NCBI GenBank assembly: GCA_021798975.1
Contig: JAJZBJ010000003.1
Location: 1-50,041, forward strand
DNA: 50,041 nucleotides
Direction of reading: 5' to 3'
DNA from: Bacillota bacterium
GTDB taxonomy: Bacteria > Bacillota > Sulfobacillia > Sulfobacillales > Sulfobacillaceae
Shown here one piece after another: positions 33,136-42,276 of this stretch. Position 1 is the first letter of the stretch. Every line of letters begins with the position of its first letter. Below the pieces are notes generated by a model. The model was not told the DNA's origin and did not search any database. It was given only the letters and a program-made list of their open reading frames with translations. The translations under genes were made by a program, and so were the position numbers.

Positions 33136-34020
33136 TTATAAGTCGCCTACGCGCACACTATCCAAGACTTGCCTGAGATAGGCGATGATGTCCTCCCGCA
33201 TGTCGGAACGGTCCAGCGCCGCATCGATGGTCGCTTTGACAAATCCCAGCTTCTCACCGACATCATATCGCTTGCCCGCATAGGGCACGGCGATGAGGCC
33301 CTCTTCCCGTGCCAGCAAATCCAGGGCATCGGTCAGTTGAATCTCGCCCCCAGTCCCGGACGGCAAGTCCTCCAACAGCGGAAACACGGCGGGGTCCAGC
33401 ACATAGCGTCCCATCACCGCCAGCGGTTCGGCCGGCGCTTCGGACAGGGGCGGCTTCTCGACCAAATGGCTCACCCGCAAGGTACCGTCTGGCTGCGGCT
33501 GCCCATAGACGATGCCGTAACGGCTCGCTTCCGCACGGGGCACCGGCTGGACCGCCACGATCGACAAGCCGGGACGCCAATGGGCCATCAGCTGCGCGAG
33601 CACGGGCGGGTTGCCCACCATCACATCGTCCCCCAGCAGCACCGCAAACGGCTCGTTTCCAACGTGGCTGCGGGCCGCCAGCACAGCGTCACCCAAACCC
33701 TTGGGTGCTTTCTGGCGAATAAAGTGCAAGTTGGCCATCTGGCTCACATGATGGACGATGTCCAACAGATCGGTCTTGCCCCGTTCGCGCAAGAACTCTT
33801 CCAGTTCTGGGGCTCGGTCAAAGTGGTCCTCGATCGATCCCTTGTCACGGCCAATCACCACTAAAAAGTCGTCAATCCCTGACTGCACCGCTTCTTCGAC
33901 GACCAGTTGAATCGTTGGCGTATCGATAATGGGAATCATTTCTTTGGGCTGCGCCTTGGTGGCCGGGAGAAACCGCGTACCCAGTCCAGCAGCCGGTATG
34001 ACCGCTTTATGCACTCCCAC
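33136..34020 (-). CDS. galU: UTP-glucose-1-phosphate uridylyltransferase
   Basis: Makes UDP-glucose for glycolipids, teichoic acids or exopolysaccharide. The N-terminal signature KAVIPAAGLGTRFLPATKAQPKEM is complete. It is followed by QLVVEEAVQSGIDDFLVVIGRDK, GLGDAVLAARSHVGNEPFAVLLGDD, LVEKPP and GGEIQLTDALDLL. GTG 34020, with AGGAGG 6 bases before it, was chosen and gives 294 residues; GTG 34014 two codons later and ATG 34035 are possible. The frame stays open up to 34203, inside manC, but that part is not family-like. It starts 28 bp after manC and is followed by a strong terminator. Confidence 0.94.
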   Translation of the reverse strand: MGVHKAVIPAAGLGTRFLPATKAQPKEMIPIIDTPTIQLVVEEAVQSGIDDFLVVIGRDKGSIEDHFDRAPELEEFLRERGKTDLLDIVHHVSQMANLHFIRQKAPKGLGDAVLAARSHVGNEPFAVLLGDDVMVGNPPVLAQLMAHWRPGLSIVAVQPVPRAEASRYGIVYGQPQPDGTLRVSHLVEKPPLSEAPAEPLAVMGRYVLDPAVFPLLEDLPSGTGGEIQLTDALDLLAREEGLIAVPYAGKRYDVGEKLGFVKATIDAALDRSDMREDIIAYLRQVLDSVRVGDL

Positions 34021-34048
34021 GCTATCCCTCCTCATCGTGTGTTCATTT

Positions 34049-35104
34049 CTACAGCAAATGCTCGTGCTCGCCGCCATCTTTGAGGGCCTGCACCACCTTG
34101 CGCACATCCTGGCTGCGGTCAGGCGACAAAATGAGCACTGCATCGGGCGTCGCAACCACATACAAGTCCTCGACACCAATGAACGACACGGCTGGACCAT
34201 CACTGATAGCCGTCACATTGCGGGATTCCACGAATATCGCCGGACCCCGGGCGGCATTGCCCTCCTTATCCCGCGGCAGAAGCCGTGCCAGCGACGCAAA
34301 GGTTCCGACGTCGTCCCAGCCAATGTCGGCCGGCAATACGTAAACCTGATGCGCTTTTTCCATCACTCCGTGGTCAATCGAAATCGACGGCAGAGCGGGG
34401 AAGATTTCGTCCACCAGCTGCGGATCCTGCGCCAACGACTCAATGCCATCGTGCAGAGTGGGCAAAAATTCCCGCACTGCCTCGAGCAACTCCGTCACGC
34501 GAAAGGCGAACATTCCAGAATTCCAGAAGAAGTGCCCGCTCGCGACCATCTTTTCGGCCACGTCCAAAGGCGGTTTCTCGACGAATCGCCGCACCGTCAG
34601 GACTTCCGCATCGCCAAAGGCTTGCCCGTCGCGCTCAATGTAGCCATACCCGGTTTCGGGATGGGTCGGCACAATGCCGAACGTATAAAATCCCCCATGC
34701 TCCTTGGCCAGCGTCAACGCGCGTTCGGCGAGCACCAAAAAGCGCTGGGTCCGTTGGATGGCATGGTCTGATGGCAAGACCAACAGCACAGCCTCCGGGT
34801 CGCGCTCGGCAATGATGCGAGCCGCCCACGCGATAGACGGTGCCGTATTGCGGCCCTCTGGCTCCCCGAGAATCTGCTCGCGCGGCACATGGGGCAGGGC
34901 GGCCGATACTTTTTCCACATAGTCGACGCCAGTCACAACAAAGGTATGCTTGTCGTCAATCAGCGCGCCCACACGCTCGCGCGTGGCCTCCAGCATGCTC
35001 TTTTCGCCAACCAGGGTTAAGAACTGCTTCGGATGCATCACGCGGGACAAGGGCCAGAATCGTTCACCGCGTCCCCCTGCTAAAATCACCAGCCATCGTG
35101 CCAT
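34049..35104 (-). CDS. manC: Mannose-1-phosphate guanylyltransferase
   Basis: Produces GDP-mannose from GTP and mannose 1-phosphate for surface polysaccharide or protein glycosylation. The 351-residue, single-domain form lacks the C-terminal phosphomannose isomerase domain. Signatures are LAGGRGERFWPLSR (8-21), HPKQFL, LVLPSDHAI, GYGYIERDG, VRRFVEKPP, FFWNSGMFAF and DIGWDDVGTFASL. The start is 3 bp after the aminotransferase stop codon, with only a weak GC-rich ribosome site, which suggests translation is coupled to the upstream gene. galU follows 28 bp later. Confidence 0.93.
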   Translation of the reverse strand: MARWLVILAGGRGERFWPLSRVMHPKQFLTLVGEKSMLEATRERVGALIDDKHTFVVTGVDYVEKVSAALPHVPREQILGEPEGRNTAPSIAWAARIIAERDPEAVLLVLPSDHAIQRTQRFLVLAERALTLAKEHGGFYTFGIVPTHPETGYGYIERDGQAFGDAEVLTVRRFVEKPPLDVAEKMVASGHFFWNSGMFAFRVTELLEAVREFLPTLHDGIESLAQDPQLVDEIFPALPSISIDHGVMEKAHQVYVLPADIGWDDVGTFASLARLLPRDKEGNAARGPAIFVESRNVTAISDGPAVSFIGVEDLYVVATPDAVLILSPDRSQDVRKVVQALKDGGEHEHLL

Positions 35105-35107
35105 CGG

Positions 35108-36283
35108 CTATCGTTGCCCCGCCTTCTGATAGGTTTTCTCGAGCGCCGTCAATCCCGACGGAACCGGAGACCCCTCGGCGTGCAGCACCTCGCCCAGAGC
35201 GTTCAATAATGTCATCATATGCGATATCTTAGCACCCTGGCCCATGACGCCGATGCGCCAAATTTTGCCCGCCCAGGGGCCAAGGCCTCCTGCGATTTCA
35301 ATTTGATAATCCTCTAAGAGCTGTTGACGCACCCGCTTGTCGTCCACGCCGTCCGGAATGCGTACCGTAGCGACCGTGGGCAGCCGATGGGCTCGAGGCA
35401 CCATCATCTCCAGATCCATAGCCTCCAGCCCTGCCCACAAAGCCTCGGCCACACGGCGATGGCGGGCCCAGACCTGGTCCAGTTCTTCTTCCATAATCAT
35501 GTTCAAGGCTTCTGCCAACGCATAGACCATGCTGACGGGGGCGGTATGATGATAGGCCCGAGACTGCCCCAAGTATTGGCTAATCGCCGCCAGATCAAAG
35601 TACCAACTTGGCGCCTGGCGCTCACGGGAACGAATCCGCTCCAACGCCCGCTCCCCCACCGTAATAGGCGCTAGTCCCGGAGGAGCCGCTAGGCACTTCT
35701 GAGTTCCGGAAAATGCCACGTCCACACCCATCGCATCCACGTCGACCGGCAACCCGCCCAGGGCTGTGACCGTGTCGACCAATAAAAGAGCCCCCCGTTC
35801 GTGGACCGCTTCGGCCCATCCCTCGAGGGGCTGGAGAACGCCGGTGGATGTCTCCGCCTTCACAACCGCCACGAGTCGGACCCGGGGATGGCGATGCAGG
35901 GTTTCCGTCAACGTCTCCACGGTGCAAATCTCCCCAAACGGAATGGAAATGGAGACTACTTCGGCGCCCAACCGCTGGGCGGCGTCAGCCAGCCGTTGGC
36001 CAAAAACGCCTTGTTGCACAACCACGACAACATCGCCGGGCTCCACCAATGTCAACAGGCTCATTTCCATGCCTGCACTGCCCGTTCCGGAGACAGGAAA
36101 GGTCAAGGGATTGGTTGTCCCGAAAACCAGACGCAACTGCTCCTGCACCCGGTCCACAATGGCCAAAAAAGCTGGGTCCATATGGCCCAGCAATGGTTGC
36201 GCCATCGCTTGACGCACCCGTTCGGACACCGGCGATGGGCCGGGACCCAACAACAGTCGTTCGGGCACCTCGAGCCTTGGCAT
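35108..36283 (-). CDS. Class V aminotransferase, alanine/serine-glyoxylate type
   Basis: A 391-residue PLP enzyme of the alanine-glyoxylate/serine-pyruvate aminotransferase group. The cofactor lysine is Lys196 in FSGTQKCLAAPPGLAP. The N-terminal LLGPGPSPVSERV and GHMDPAF are typical, as are SGTGSAGME, the KAETSTGV segment (HGESSTG in the human enzyme) and LLLVDTVTALGG with Asp170, which contacts the pyridine nitrogen. GAGGGGG precedes the ATG. It is the first gene of the manC-galU operon, though its product has no evident link to sugar nucleotides. Possible roles are glyoxylate detoxification or serine metabolism; substrate is not settled by sequence. Confidence 0.9.
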   Translation of the reverse strand: MPRLEVPERLLLGPGPSPVSERVRQAMAQPLLGHMDPAFLAIVDRVQEQLRLVFGTTNPLTFPVSGTGSAGMEMSLLTLVEPGDVVVVVQQGVFGQRLADAAQRLGAEVVSISIPFGEICTVETLTETLHRHPRVRLVAVVKAETSTGVLQPLEGWAEAVHERGALLLVDTVTALGGLPVDVDAMGVDVAFSGTQKCLAAPPGLAPITVGERALERIRSRERQAPSWYFDLAAISQYLGQSRAYHHTAPVSMVYALAEALNMIMEEELDQVWARHRRVAEALWAGLEAMDLEMMVPRAHRLPTVATVRIPDGVDDKRVRQQLLEDYQIEIAGGLGPWAGKIWRIGVMGQGAKISHMMTLLNALGEVLHAEGSPVPSGLTALEKTYQKAGQR

Positions 36284-36316
36284 AATTTAACCCCCTCATG
36301 CGCATCAATACCCAGT

Positions 36317-36325
36317 ATTTTACCA
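36317..36325 (-). promoter_or_regulatory. Putative extended -10 promoter of the aminotransferase-manC-galU operon
   Basis: On the minus strand TGGTAAAAT provides a -10 (TAAAAT, 36322-36317) with the TG of an extended -10 element, about 34 bp before the start codon. The -35 region is poor. Confidence 0.4.
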
Positions 36326-36356
36326 TGCGTTCCGATGCCGGACGACACGGTGCGGT

Positions 36357-36362
36357 TATAAT
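36357..36362 (+). promoter_or_regulatory. Putative -10 element of deoC
   Basis: A perfect TATAAT lies 31 bp before the deoC start codon. No convincing -35 hexamer is seen 16-18 bases upstream. It sits 35 bp from the minus-strand -10 of the divergent operon, so the two promoters share the same short region. Confidence 0.45.
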
Positions 36363-36392
36363 GTCGTACAAACGACCTGGAGGCGATGGCGA

Positions 36393-37055
36393 ATGAAACG
36401 CCAAGAATTGGCTCGATACCTGGATCACACGCTTTTAAAGGCAGACGCCACAACGGCCGAAATCGACAGATTGGTCGAAGAGGCCATCCAATGGGATACC
36501 TATGCGGTCTGTGTAAACAGCGGTTATACCGCACGGGTGCGGGACTTGCGCGGAGACTACGCACGGCTCCACATCGCCGCCACGGTGGGATTCCCCTTGG
36601 GACAGGCGGCCACAGACGCCAAGGTGGCCGAAACGCGGGCCGCCATTGCAAGCGGTGCTGACGAAATCGACCTAGTTTGGAACCTCGGCCTCTTTCTGTC
36701 GGAGCAATTCGAGGCGGTTACCGCTGACATCCGCGAAGTGGTAAGCGCGGCCGGACCGGTGCCCGTCAAAGTCATTCTTGAAACGGCCCGCCTCGACGCC
36801 GGGCACATGGCCCACGGAGCCCACCTCGCGGTTGCTGCGGGAGCTCATACGGTCAAGACGTCCACCGGATTCGGATTCCCCGGCGCGACCGTTGACGCCG
36901 TAAAAACCCTGCGGCAGGCTGTAGGCCCGAACATCGGCGTGAAAGCTTCGGGTGGCATCCGCACCTACGACGATGCCATTGCAATGATTGAAGCCGGAGC
37001 CACCCGGATTGGACTCTCCCAGACGGTGGCCGTCCTGAAAGCCGCCCCGATCTAG
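36393..37055 (+). CDS. deoC: Deoxyribose-phosphate aldolase
   Basis: Splits 2-deoxyribose 5-phosphate to glyceraldehyde 3-phosphate and acetaldehyde in deoxynucleoside breakdown. The 220-residue class I aldolase has its Schiff-base Lys155 in VKTSTGFG, Lys184 in VKASGGIRT and Asp93 in EIDLVWNLG. YLDHTLLKADAT and CVNSGY near the N-terminus are also typical. GGAGG lies 9 bases before the ATG. It is monocistronic here: the divergent operon is upstream and a convergent membrane gene lies 78 bp downstream. No phosphopentomutase or pyrimidine nucleoside phosphorylase gene is adjacent. Confidence 0.96.
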   Translation: MKRQELARYLDHTLLKADATTAEIDRLVEEAIQWDTYAVCVNSGYTARVRDLRGDYARLHIAATVGFPLGQAATDAKVAETRAAIASGADEIDLVWNLGLFLSEQFEAVTADIREVVSAAGPVPVKVILETARLDAGHMAHGAHLAVAAGAHTVKTSTGFGFPGATVDAVKTLRQAVGPNIGVKASGGIRTYDDAIAMIEAGATRIGLSQTVAVLKAAPI

Positions 37056-37133
37056 CCAGCACGTCTTTTAGCTCCGGCCCCCTGTCCCGATAAGATGCCC
37101 CCCTGGGCACGCGCCGAAAGGAGGCCTTCCCGC

Positions 37134-38471
37134 TCAGCTCGGCTCCAGCGGGGGCGTTTCGAAGCGAGCGTGCCCGGGAACGAAGCGGGTGAGAAGCCAA
37201 CAACCCGCCAACAGGCCTGCCAGCCGCAACGTATTGTCCATTGCTGCCGGTCCCAGTCCCGAGGACAAGCTGTAACGCAGGAGGTTCACAGCCCATGTCA
37301 TGGGCAGCCAGGGATGAATGGCGTGGAAAAATCCGGAAGACAGCACCATCGGGTACGTGCCGCCCGACCCGGCTAGTTGAATAACCAACAGGGCGATGGC
37401 AATGACGCGTCCGGCATCACCCAGTTTTTCCGTGAGCAGGCGGATGACCGCCCACCAACTCCCCGCCGTCAACGCCAAAGTGGCAAAAAAAGCCCAACCG
37501 TGGCTCAGAGTTAAGGGCAGCAGCAGTAAAATGCCGGCGCCCAGGACCATGGATTGCGCCAGGCCTAACCCCAGACTGACCCGTTGTCTCTGCCCCAACC
37601 CCTTTTTCGCGCCGCCCGGTATGACAACCGTGGCCACCAAACTTCCCACCCACAGGGACAACGAGAGGAAATAGGGAGCCAAGCCTTGGCCATAACTGGC
37701 GACAGGGTGCAGTGTGATGACCCGGCCAAACGCGCGGGCGGGGACAGGGCCGGACAGTCCAGCGGCCAATTTGGCGCTGCCCTGCTGGATTTTCTGGCTT
37801 CCCCCTTGGGCGCTCGTGATCCCCGTAGATAGTTGGGCCATCCCGTGCGCCAGCGACGACACCTTAGCCGCTAAGGTACTTAGCCCGGGATTGGTCCGAG
37901 CCAGCCCTTGGACCTCAGCAGCGGCGCCTGCGGCGTCCTTCGCCAATGTCGCCGACTCCGCACGCATCTGGGCGAGACCGCGCGATTCCTTCCGCGCGGC
38001 TTGCTCCAGTGACCGGCCGCCCTGTCCCGCCCGATGCAGACCGAGGGTCCCATCGTGTTCCGCCATGCGCCACTCGATGGCCTGAATTTGGCGCGTCCAC
38101 AGCAAGTCCTGCAGATAGTTGTTGGCGGCATCCACCGTAAAGGTCAGCGGACGTACCTGACCGGCCTGCATCGCCGCACTGTAACCGGCCGGAATGGTAA
38201 TGACCGCCGATACAGCCCCACGGCTCAGGCGGTCCAGGGCTCCTGCCCTAGAGACCAGGGTAATCCGGCTCACGTGCCGAAGCTGGCGTACGACCCGGCT
38301 TCCCCCTAAGCCGTCGTGGTTGACAACGGCTGCGGTCATATTCCGCATGTGTCCGTAGGGGTTCCAAAAGGCTCCTAAATAAAAGCCGCTGTATAGCAGC
38401 GGCACCGCGACGATGGCCGCCAGCGCGATCCAGCCGCGCCATGTGCTGAGCAGTGGGGATGATGTGCTCAA
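37134..38471 (-). CDS. YhgE/Pip-like ABC-2 family membrane protein
   Basis: A 445-residue membrane protein with the layout of the YhgE/Pip (phage infection protein) group. It has one N-terminal transmembrane helix (about 14-32), an extracellular domain of some 230 residues with an alanine-rich helical region (about 155-250), and then five to six transmembrane helices (about 262-430). The late segment GSGGTYPMVLSSGFFHAIHP, followed by LPMTWAVNLLRY, is highly characteristic. Bacterial relatives form part of export systems or act as phage receptors; no partner gene is adjacent. It is shorter than many relatives, whose extracellular coiled-coil region is longer. The substrate is unknown. Confidence 0.82.
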   Translation of the reverse strand: MSTSSPLLSTWRGWIALAAIVAVPLLYSGFYLGAFWNPYGHMRNMTAAVVNHDGLGGSRVVRQLRHVSRITLVSRAGALDRLSRGAVSAVITIPAGYSAAMQAGQVRPLTFTVDAANNYLQDLLWTRQIQAIEWRMAEHDGTLGLHRAGQGGRSLEQAARKESRGLAQMRAESATLAKDAAGAAAEVQGLARTNPGLSTLAAKVSSLAHGMAQLSTGITSAQGGSQKIQQGSAKLAAGLSGPVPARAFGRVITLHPVASYGQGLAPYFLSLSLWVGSLVATVVIPGGAKKGLGQRQRVSLGLGLAQSMVLGAGILLLLPLTLSHGWAFFATLALTAGSWWAVIRLLTEKLGDAGRVIAIALLVIQLAGSGGTYPMVLSSGFFHAIHPWLPMTWAVNLLRYSLSSGLGPAAMDNTLRLAGLLAGCWLLTRFVPGHARFETPPLEPS

Positions 38472-38563
38472 AGAAACCCTCCTTAATGGCCTCCGCGACG
38501 CGTGGCCCTGCGCCGCGAAAAACCGTATGCTAAGGACAAATGAATCCTTTAGGAGGGTCCCCA

Positions 38564-38968
38564 GTGAAGGTTCTCTTTATGGCAGGATTCGGCCCTATCG
38601 TCCCGCCAAGCCGCCAGTCCGAGCAAGAAGCCCTGTACGGCAGCACGCTTGGCCTGCCATTTGAACGCGAAGGCAGGTATCTGCATACCGGCGCCATCGA
38701 AGGCGTGAAGCACTTTGCTTTGTGGCCATTGGACCAAGCGGCCGAATCCTGTTTCGGCAAGCCCGAATGGCCGGATGACCTGCCCGTACCTGCGGCTTGG
38801 ATGGAATTTGACGTGGAAAATCTGGAAGAGGCCACCGCAGAATTGGAGGCCGCCGGTTACCACTTGCTGATCTCCAATCGGATGGAGCCGTGGGGCCAGA
38901 GCGTTTCCCGCTTTCTCGCCCCTGACGGCCTGTTGGTGGGCCTGACCCACACCCCGTGGATGCGGTAG
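38564..38968 (+). CDS. VOC-superfamily (glyoxalase/bleomycin-resistance-like) protein
   Basis: A 134-residue single-chain protein with the beta-alpha-beta-beta-beta modules of the vicinal-oxygen-chelate fold: KVLFMAGFGPIVPPSR near the start, HTGAIEGVKHFALWPL in the middle, and WMEFDVENLEEATAELEAAGY then FLAPDGLLVGLTHTPW at the C-terminus. The start is GTG 38564, with AGGAGGG 8 bases before it; an earlier ATG at 38540 lacks a site. It is a solitary gene, divergent from the YhgE-like gene. Metal-dependent dioxygenase, glyoxalase or drug-binding roles are all possible; I cannot choose between them. Confidence 0.8.
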   Translation: MKVLFMAGFGPIVPPSRQSEQEALYGSTLGLPFEREGRYLHTGAIEGVKHFALWPLDQAAESCFGKPEWPDDLPVPAAWMEFDVENLEEATAELEAAGYHLLISNRMEPWGQSVSRFLAPDGLLVGLTHTPWMR

Positions 38969-39085
38969 CCAAGCCGGCCAAGGGACATTCATTCCCCGTC
39001 TGAAAACTAAGAGGATTTCCTTGACCCCCTCACGAACTCCTAGAAGAGAGTTTACTTTCCGCTTCACTTCAAAAGGGGGTACATC

Positions 39086-42000
39086 ATGTCCGACAAGCAA
39101 TTGACACCGGAATCCACTGCGCTCCGCTGGCGATTGGCAGGACCCCATCGCGGCGGCCGTTCGGTCGCTGTGGCGGGCCATCCCACGGATGCCACGACCT
39201 TTTACATGGGCAGCACAGGCGGCGGCATCTGGAAGACCGCCAACAGCGGCGTAACGTGGGAAAACATATCTGACGGCTATTTCAAGACGGCCTCGGTCGG
39301 CGCTATCCAGATTGCACCCAGTGATCCCGAAGTCATTTATGTAGGGATGGGCGAATGCTGCATTCGGGGCAATGTGTCCTTCGGCGACGGCGTCTACAAG
39401 ACGACCGACGGCGGACGCCATTGGCAGTCCTTGGGGCTCGAGGAAACCCGCCATATCGCTCGCATCCGGATTCATCCGAACGATCCCGATCGGATTTATG
39501 TCGCAGCCCTGGGACATGCCTTCGGACCGAATGAGGAGCGCGGCGTCTATCGCTCAGTCGATGGCGGTAAGACGTTTGAAAAGGTCTTGTATCGGGACGA
39601 AAACACCGGAGCCATCGACTTGGCTATGGATCCGAAGAATCCCCGCATTCTCTATGCCTCGATGTGGCAAGCTCGCCGCGGCCCCTGGAGCATGACCTCC
39701 GGCGGTCCCGGCTCCGGCCTGTTCCGCTCGCACGACGGCGGCGACACTTGGGAAGAGATCACGCGGTTCCCCGGATTGCCAGAAGGTGTGTGGGGACGTG
39801 TCGGGGTTAGCATTTCCGCTGCCCGCCCCAGCCGCATCTACGCCATGATTGAGGCCGAAAAAGGCGGTTTATACCGTTCAGATGATTACGGCGAAACCTG
39901 GCAGCTCGTCAACAGCGAGAGCGGACCACGCACCCGGCCTTGGTACTACACCCACGTCTTCGCCGACCCGGTTGATCCGGAAACCGTCAATGTGCTGGCC
40001 ATGACCTTCTGGCGATCACATGACGGCGGCAAGCACTTCAGCCAGGTGGCCACGCCGCACGGCGACCATCACGACCTCTGGGTCGATCCCGCGAACCCGC
40101 TCCGCCAAATCCACGGGGCCGACGGCGGCGCTTCCGTGAGCTTTGACGGCGGCCATAGCTGGTCCTCGATCTACAACCAGCCCACCGCGGAATTCTATCA
40201 CGTGGAAGTCGACCATCAAGTCCCTTACCGCCTCTACGGCGCGCAGCAAGACAACACCACCATCTCCGTGCCCAGCCGCACCCGTCACGCCGCCATTTCG
40301 GAGCGCGACTGGTACGACATCGGCGGCGCGGAGAGCGGCTACATTGCAGTGCGTCCCGACGACTCCAACATCGTGTATGCCGGTAGTTCCGGCGGCGGCG
40401 AAGGCGGGCGCATTACGCGCTATGACCACCGCACCCGGGAGCAGCGGGACATCTCCCCGTGGCCGGAGAAGACGGCCGGGATGGCCTCGGAGGATTACAC
40501 CTTCCGCTTCCAGTGGACCTCCCCGATTGTACTGTCGCCGCATGATCCCAACATCTTATACGTCGCCGGCAATCGGCTCTTCAAGAGCACCAACGAAGGC
40601 CGCAGTTGGGACATGATTAGCCCCGACTTGTCGCGCCATGAACCCTCCACCATGGGTCCGTCGGGAGGTCCGCTGACCAAGGACCATACCGGCGTGGAGG
40701 TCTACGGCACCATTTTTGCGGTTGCCGAGTCGCCCGTCACCTCGGGCTTGCTTTGGGTCGGCAGTGACGACGGTCTAGTGCACATTTCCCATGACGGCGG
40801 CGCCCACTGGCAGGCCTGTACTCCGCCGGACATGCCGGAATGGAGTCTCATCAGCATCATTGAACCGTCGCGATTTGACGCCGGCACCGCCTATATCGCC
40901 GCGACCCGATACAAAATCGATGACACCCGCCCGTCGTTGTGGCGCACCCGTGACTACGGCCAGACCTGGCAAAAAATCGTCGAGGGGATCCCGGAGGACG
41001 CCTATACCCGCGTGATTCGCGAAGACACGGAGGACCCGCGTCTCCTATTCGTGGGCACCGAACGCGGCATGTTCGTCTCTTTCGACAGGGGAGACCACTG
41101 GACATCGCTCCGGTTGAACCTGCCCGTGGTCCCCATTCACGACATTAAGGTGCACCGCGACGATGTCGTGGCCGCCACGCACGGGCGGGCGTTCTGGGTG
41201 TTGGACCAGATTCACCCCCTGCGCCAACTCATCAAGGGCATCGAAGGACCCGTGCAGCTATTTGCGCCGGCTCCCGTGGTGCGTACGGCGCCGGGCGGTT
41301 CCATCTGGCTGTCGCCCAACGAGGAGCGCTTTCCCGTGCCCGTGATGGAGTGGCCGACCGGGTCGTCGTTCTATGTATCCGAAGCCCCTGAACCGGGCGA
41401 GCGTCCGCGGTTCTTGGACGCGGGTCAGAACCCGCCCTATGGTGTGGTGATTCACTATGGCTTCAATGAGGATCAGACGGAGCCGGTCAGCGTGGAAATC
41501 CGCGACCAGGCGGGCAACTTGGTGCGAACCTTCCGGTCCGACGAGACCGACAAGGCGGAACCCAAGGTCAAAACCACCAAGGGAACCCATCGGCTTATTT
41601 GGGATATGCACTACCCCAAGGGCGTGACACTGGAAGGCGACACCGAGGGCCGCTGGAACACCGTCGCGCCGTTTGCCGCGCCGGGTACCTACCATGCCGT
41701 TCTGAAGACCGCCCATGGCGAGTTGTCCCAGCCCATCACCATCCTGCGCGACACCCGCACACAAGCGACCGACGACGACCTGGTGGCCCAGTACCAGTTC
41801 ATGGTCGAAATCCGGGACGAACTGTCGCGCGTAAACCAAGGCATCAATCGTATCCGGAGGGCCAAGAGCGACGTGGATGCCCTCAAGGAACACGCTGGCA
41901 GCCACGCGGCGCTCGGGGAATCCGCCGACAAGGTCCTTGAATCTTTGAAAGCTATCGAGGACGTGCTCATTCAAACCCGCGCCACAGGACGGGACGACGA

Positions 42001-42229
42001 TCTGCAGTATCCGCCCAAGCTCAACGCCAAAATCGCCTATTTGGCAGAGGTGGCGGAATCCGGGGACTACGCTCCCACGGCGCAGGTGAAGGCCGCCTTT
42101 GAAAGTCTCAAGGAAGCAGCCGAAGAGCAGCTCGCGAAACTCGATCAGGTATTCGCCGACGCGGTGGAGCCGCTCAACCATCTGGCCCAAGAAGCGCGCG
42201 TGCCGCATATTCGGACCAAAGCCGAATAG
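39086..42229 (+). CDS. Large Asp-box (BNR/sortilin-like) beta-propeller protein, glycosyl-hydrolase-like annotation class
   Basis: A 1047-residue protein whose first 700 residues hold about eleven Asp-box motifs of the S-x-D-x-G-x-T-W type, for example WKTANSGVTW, YKTTDGGRHW, YRSVDGGKTF, FRSHDGGDTW, YRSDDYGETW, WRTRDYGQTW and FVSFDRGDHW. That is enough for one ten-bladed or two smaller propellers. A beta-sandwich-like region follows (about 750-900), then a charged helical C-terminus (about 900-1047). There is no signal peptide or transmembrane helix, which is unusual, as most relatives are secreted. No glycosidase catalytic residues were recognised. AGGGGGT precedes the ATG; a strong hairpin lies after the stop. 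Confidence 0.8.
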   Translation: MSDKQLTPESTALRWRLAGPHRGGRSVAVAGHPTDATTFYMGSTGGGIWKTANSGVTWENISDGYFKTASVGAIQIAPSDPEVIYVGMGECCIRGNVSFGDGVYKTTDGGRHWQSLGLEETRHIARIRIHPNDPDRIYVAALGHAFGPNEERGVYRSVDGGKTFEKVLYRDENTGAIDLAMDPKNPRILYASMWQARRGPWSMTSGGPGSGLFRSHDGGDTWEEITRFPGLPEGVWGRVGVSISAARPSRIYAMIEAEKGGLYRSDDYGETWQLVNSESGPRTRPWYYTHVFADPVDPETVNVLAMTFWRSHDGGKHFSQVATPHGDHHDLWVDPANPLRQIHGADGGASVSFDGGHSWSSIYNQPTAEFYHVEVDHQVPYRLYGAQQDNTTISVPSRTRHAAISERDWYDIGGAESGYIAVRPDDSNIVYAGSSGGGEGGRITRYDHRTREQRDISPWPEKTAGMASEDYTFRFQWTSPIVLSPHDPNILYVAGNRLFKSTNEGRSWDMISPDLSRHEPSTMGPSGGPLTKDHTGVEVYGTIFAVAESPVTSGLLWVGSDDGLVHISHDGGAHWQACTPPDMPEWSLISIIEPSRFDAGTAYIAATRYKIDDTRPSLWRTRDYGQTWQKIVEGIPEDAYTRVIREDTEDPRLLFVGTERGMFVSFDRGDHWTSLRLNLPVVPIHDIKVHRDDVVAATHGRAFWVLDQIHPLRQLIKGIEGPVQLFAPAPVVRTAPGGSIWLSPNEERFPVPVMEWPTGSSFYVSEAPEPGERPRFLDAGQNPPYGVVIHYGFNEDQTEPVSVEIRDQAGNLVRTFRSDETDKAEPKVKTTKGTHRLIWDMHYPKGVTLEGDTEGRWNTVAPFAAPGTYHAVLKTAHGELSQPITILRDTRTQATDDDLVAQYQFMVEIRDELSRVNQGINRIRRAKSDVDALKEHAGSHAALGESADKVLESLKAIEDVLIQTRATGRDDDLQYPPKLNAKIAYLAEVAESGDYAPTAQVKAAFESLKEAAEEQLAKLDQVFADAVEPLNHLAQEARVPHIRTKAE

Positions 42230-42246
42230 GACACAAAAAGAGCCGA

Positions 42247-42276
42247 AACCCACCCCCGCATCCATGGGGGTGGGTT
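42247..42276. terminator. Perfect 11-bp hairpin, terminator of the Asp-box gene
   Basis: AACCCACCCCC pairs perfectly with GGGGGTGGGTT around an eight-base loop, 17 bp after the stop codon at 42229. The following CTTCTCT is only weakly T-rich on the plus strand. On the minus strand a T5 run lies a few bases past the stem, so the hairpin may act in both directions. Confidence 0.8.

Noticed and set aside
34021-34203. Longer galU start inside the manC gene
   Set aside because: The extra residues are not family-like, and the GTG at 34020 has a well-spaced AGGAGG, giving the usual N-terminus.
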